Shown piece by piece: positions 62,660 through 62,962 of a DNA stretch of 62,962 bases. Made by a program: the position numbers and the translations under genes. The notes under the pieces were generated by a model that was not told where the DNA came from, made no database searches, and was given only the letters and a program-made list of their open reading frames with translations. Source of the stretch: Rheinheimera sp. (GTDB lineage Bacteria; Pseudomonadota; Gammaproteobacteria; Enterobacterales; Alteromonadaceae); assembly GCA_003482455.1 (NCBI GenBank), contig DMYW01000044.1:1-62962 (forward strand). The letters run 5' to 3'. Each line of letters begins with the position of its first letter. The first letter of the stretch is position 1.

Positions 62660-62962
62660 AATCCGAACATCTTACAAGGGGTTAAACTTTTGCGAGTAGG
62701 ACAAACTAATGTCCCAGAGGGATTTTGCAACCAGTGGCAGGCCTGTGTGCAAAAACTCTCTGTTTCTAAAAATTCGGCCACTCCACCATTCTGAAAAACG
62801 GCAATTGAATCAAATCTCGGTGAAATCCCACCATTGCTACAGAAACGATCAACGCTATGAGCGAATAGCGGACATAAACGCCCGCCACAAACGCGAGCGT
62901 GCCGAATCGAGGGCATCAACTGAGGTATCCCCAGAAGTTGATAGATAAAACAATAATTTAGG
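62660..62962. other. Right-edge region without a supported gene
   Basis: Two overlapping frames on opposite strands (62709-62948 plus, 62656-62919 minus) are open, but neither looks like a protein. The plus one has an AGGA 8 bases before its ATG and might be a small or decayed gene. Confidence 0.3.

Larger units (their letters stand above)
55773..62962. mobile_element. Integrated element at tRNA-Ile2 (left part; right end outside the window)
   Basis: The left boundary is the tRNA fragment. The integrase at 55984 is directly inside it and points inward. By the geometry of tRNA integration the intact tRNA-Ile2 gene should lie at the far right end, and I do not find it before 62962. Cargo seen: sensor kinase, binding-like protein, GAF-GGDEF protein, small unknown protein, CZB chemoreceptor. 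No transfer or phage genes are visible. Confidence 0.7.

Noticed and set aside
62709..62948. 79-codon frame at the right edge
   Set aside because: It has an acceptable ribosome site, but its composition is not protein-like and a competing frame lies on the other strand; left as unresolved.
1..62962. CRISPR arrays, insertion sequences, rRNA or complete tRNA genes
   Set aside because: I saw no regularly spaced repeats, no transposase frames, no rRNA stretches and no complete cloverleaf; only the tRNA-Ile2 3' fragment was found.

Overview
The window is a chromosomal segment of a gammaproteobacterium. The gene neighbourhoods (nadC next to ampDE, pdhR-aceEF-lpd, kbl-tdh), the Gln-rich signalling proteins and a likely rhombosortase-type (GlyGly-CTERM) tail on a secreted protease suggest a Rheinheimera/Alishewanella-like marine or freshwater bacterium. 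That placement is an inference from family resemblance, because there is no rRNA gene in the window.

Layout. 1-8.7 kb: an aspartic-protease gene and nadC (minus strand), divergent from ampD-ampE, then a 1671-aa secreted subtilase behind a structured leader. 8.7-18.4 kb: central metabolism. pdhR-aceE-aceF-lpd carries two PdhR operators and is followed by kbl-tdh (threonine to glycine). 18.4-31 kb: a TPR-GGDEF protein, an unknown membrane-anchored protein, a PepSY protein, a GH31 glucosidase/transglucosidase divergent from a DeoR-family regulator and a ROK sugar kinase, a TonB-like N-terminus protein, a periplasmic binding-like protein and a lipocalin. 31-44 kb: a dense signalling array of CheV and two divergent operons. 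The minus operon encodes HTH-REC, REC-GGDEF-EAL, REC-HDOD and a hybrid kinase with Hpt. The plus operon encodes REC with a degenerate HD-GYP, FIST, GAF-kinase and HDOD.

44.5-49.7 kb is the most unusual region. It is a compact RiPP-like cluster: a 47-aa candidate precursor peptide whose leader carries a lasso-type W-x-x-P-x-L motif and whose last residue is Ser, an ABC exporter, a PqqD-like recognition protein, two colinear HPr-kinase-like proteins and an NTP_transf_5-type nucleotidyltransferase. No lasso cyclase and no transglutaminase-like leader protease is present. 49.8-55.3 kb resembles the Pseudomonas ethanol-oxidation regulatory module: an ExaC/AldB-type aldehyde dehydrogenase, a FIST protein, an ErcS'-like hybrid kinase and a LuxR-type regulator.

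At 55773-55817 lies a perfect 45-nt 3' fragment of a tRNA-Ile2(CAU) gene, immediately followed by a tyrosine integrase. This is the left end of an integrated element that runs off the right edge. Its visible cargo is signalling: a sensor kinase with a binding-protein partner, a GAF-GGDEF cyclase, a small unknown protein and a soluble CZB-type chemoreceptor.
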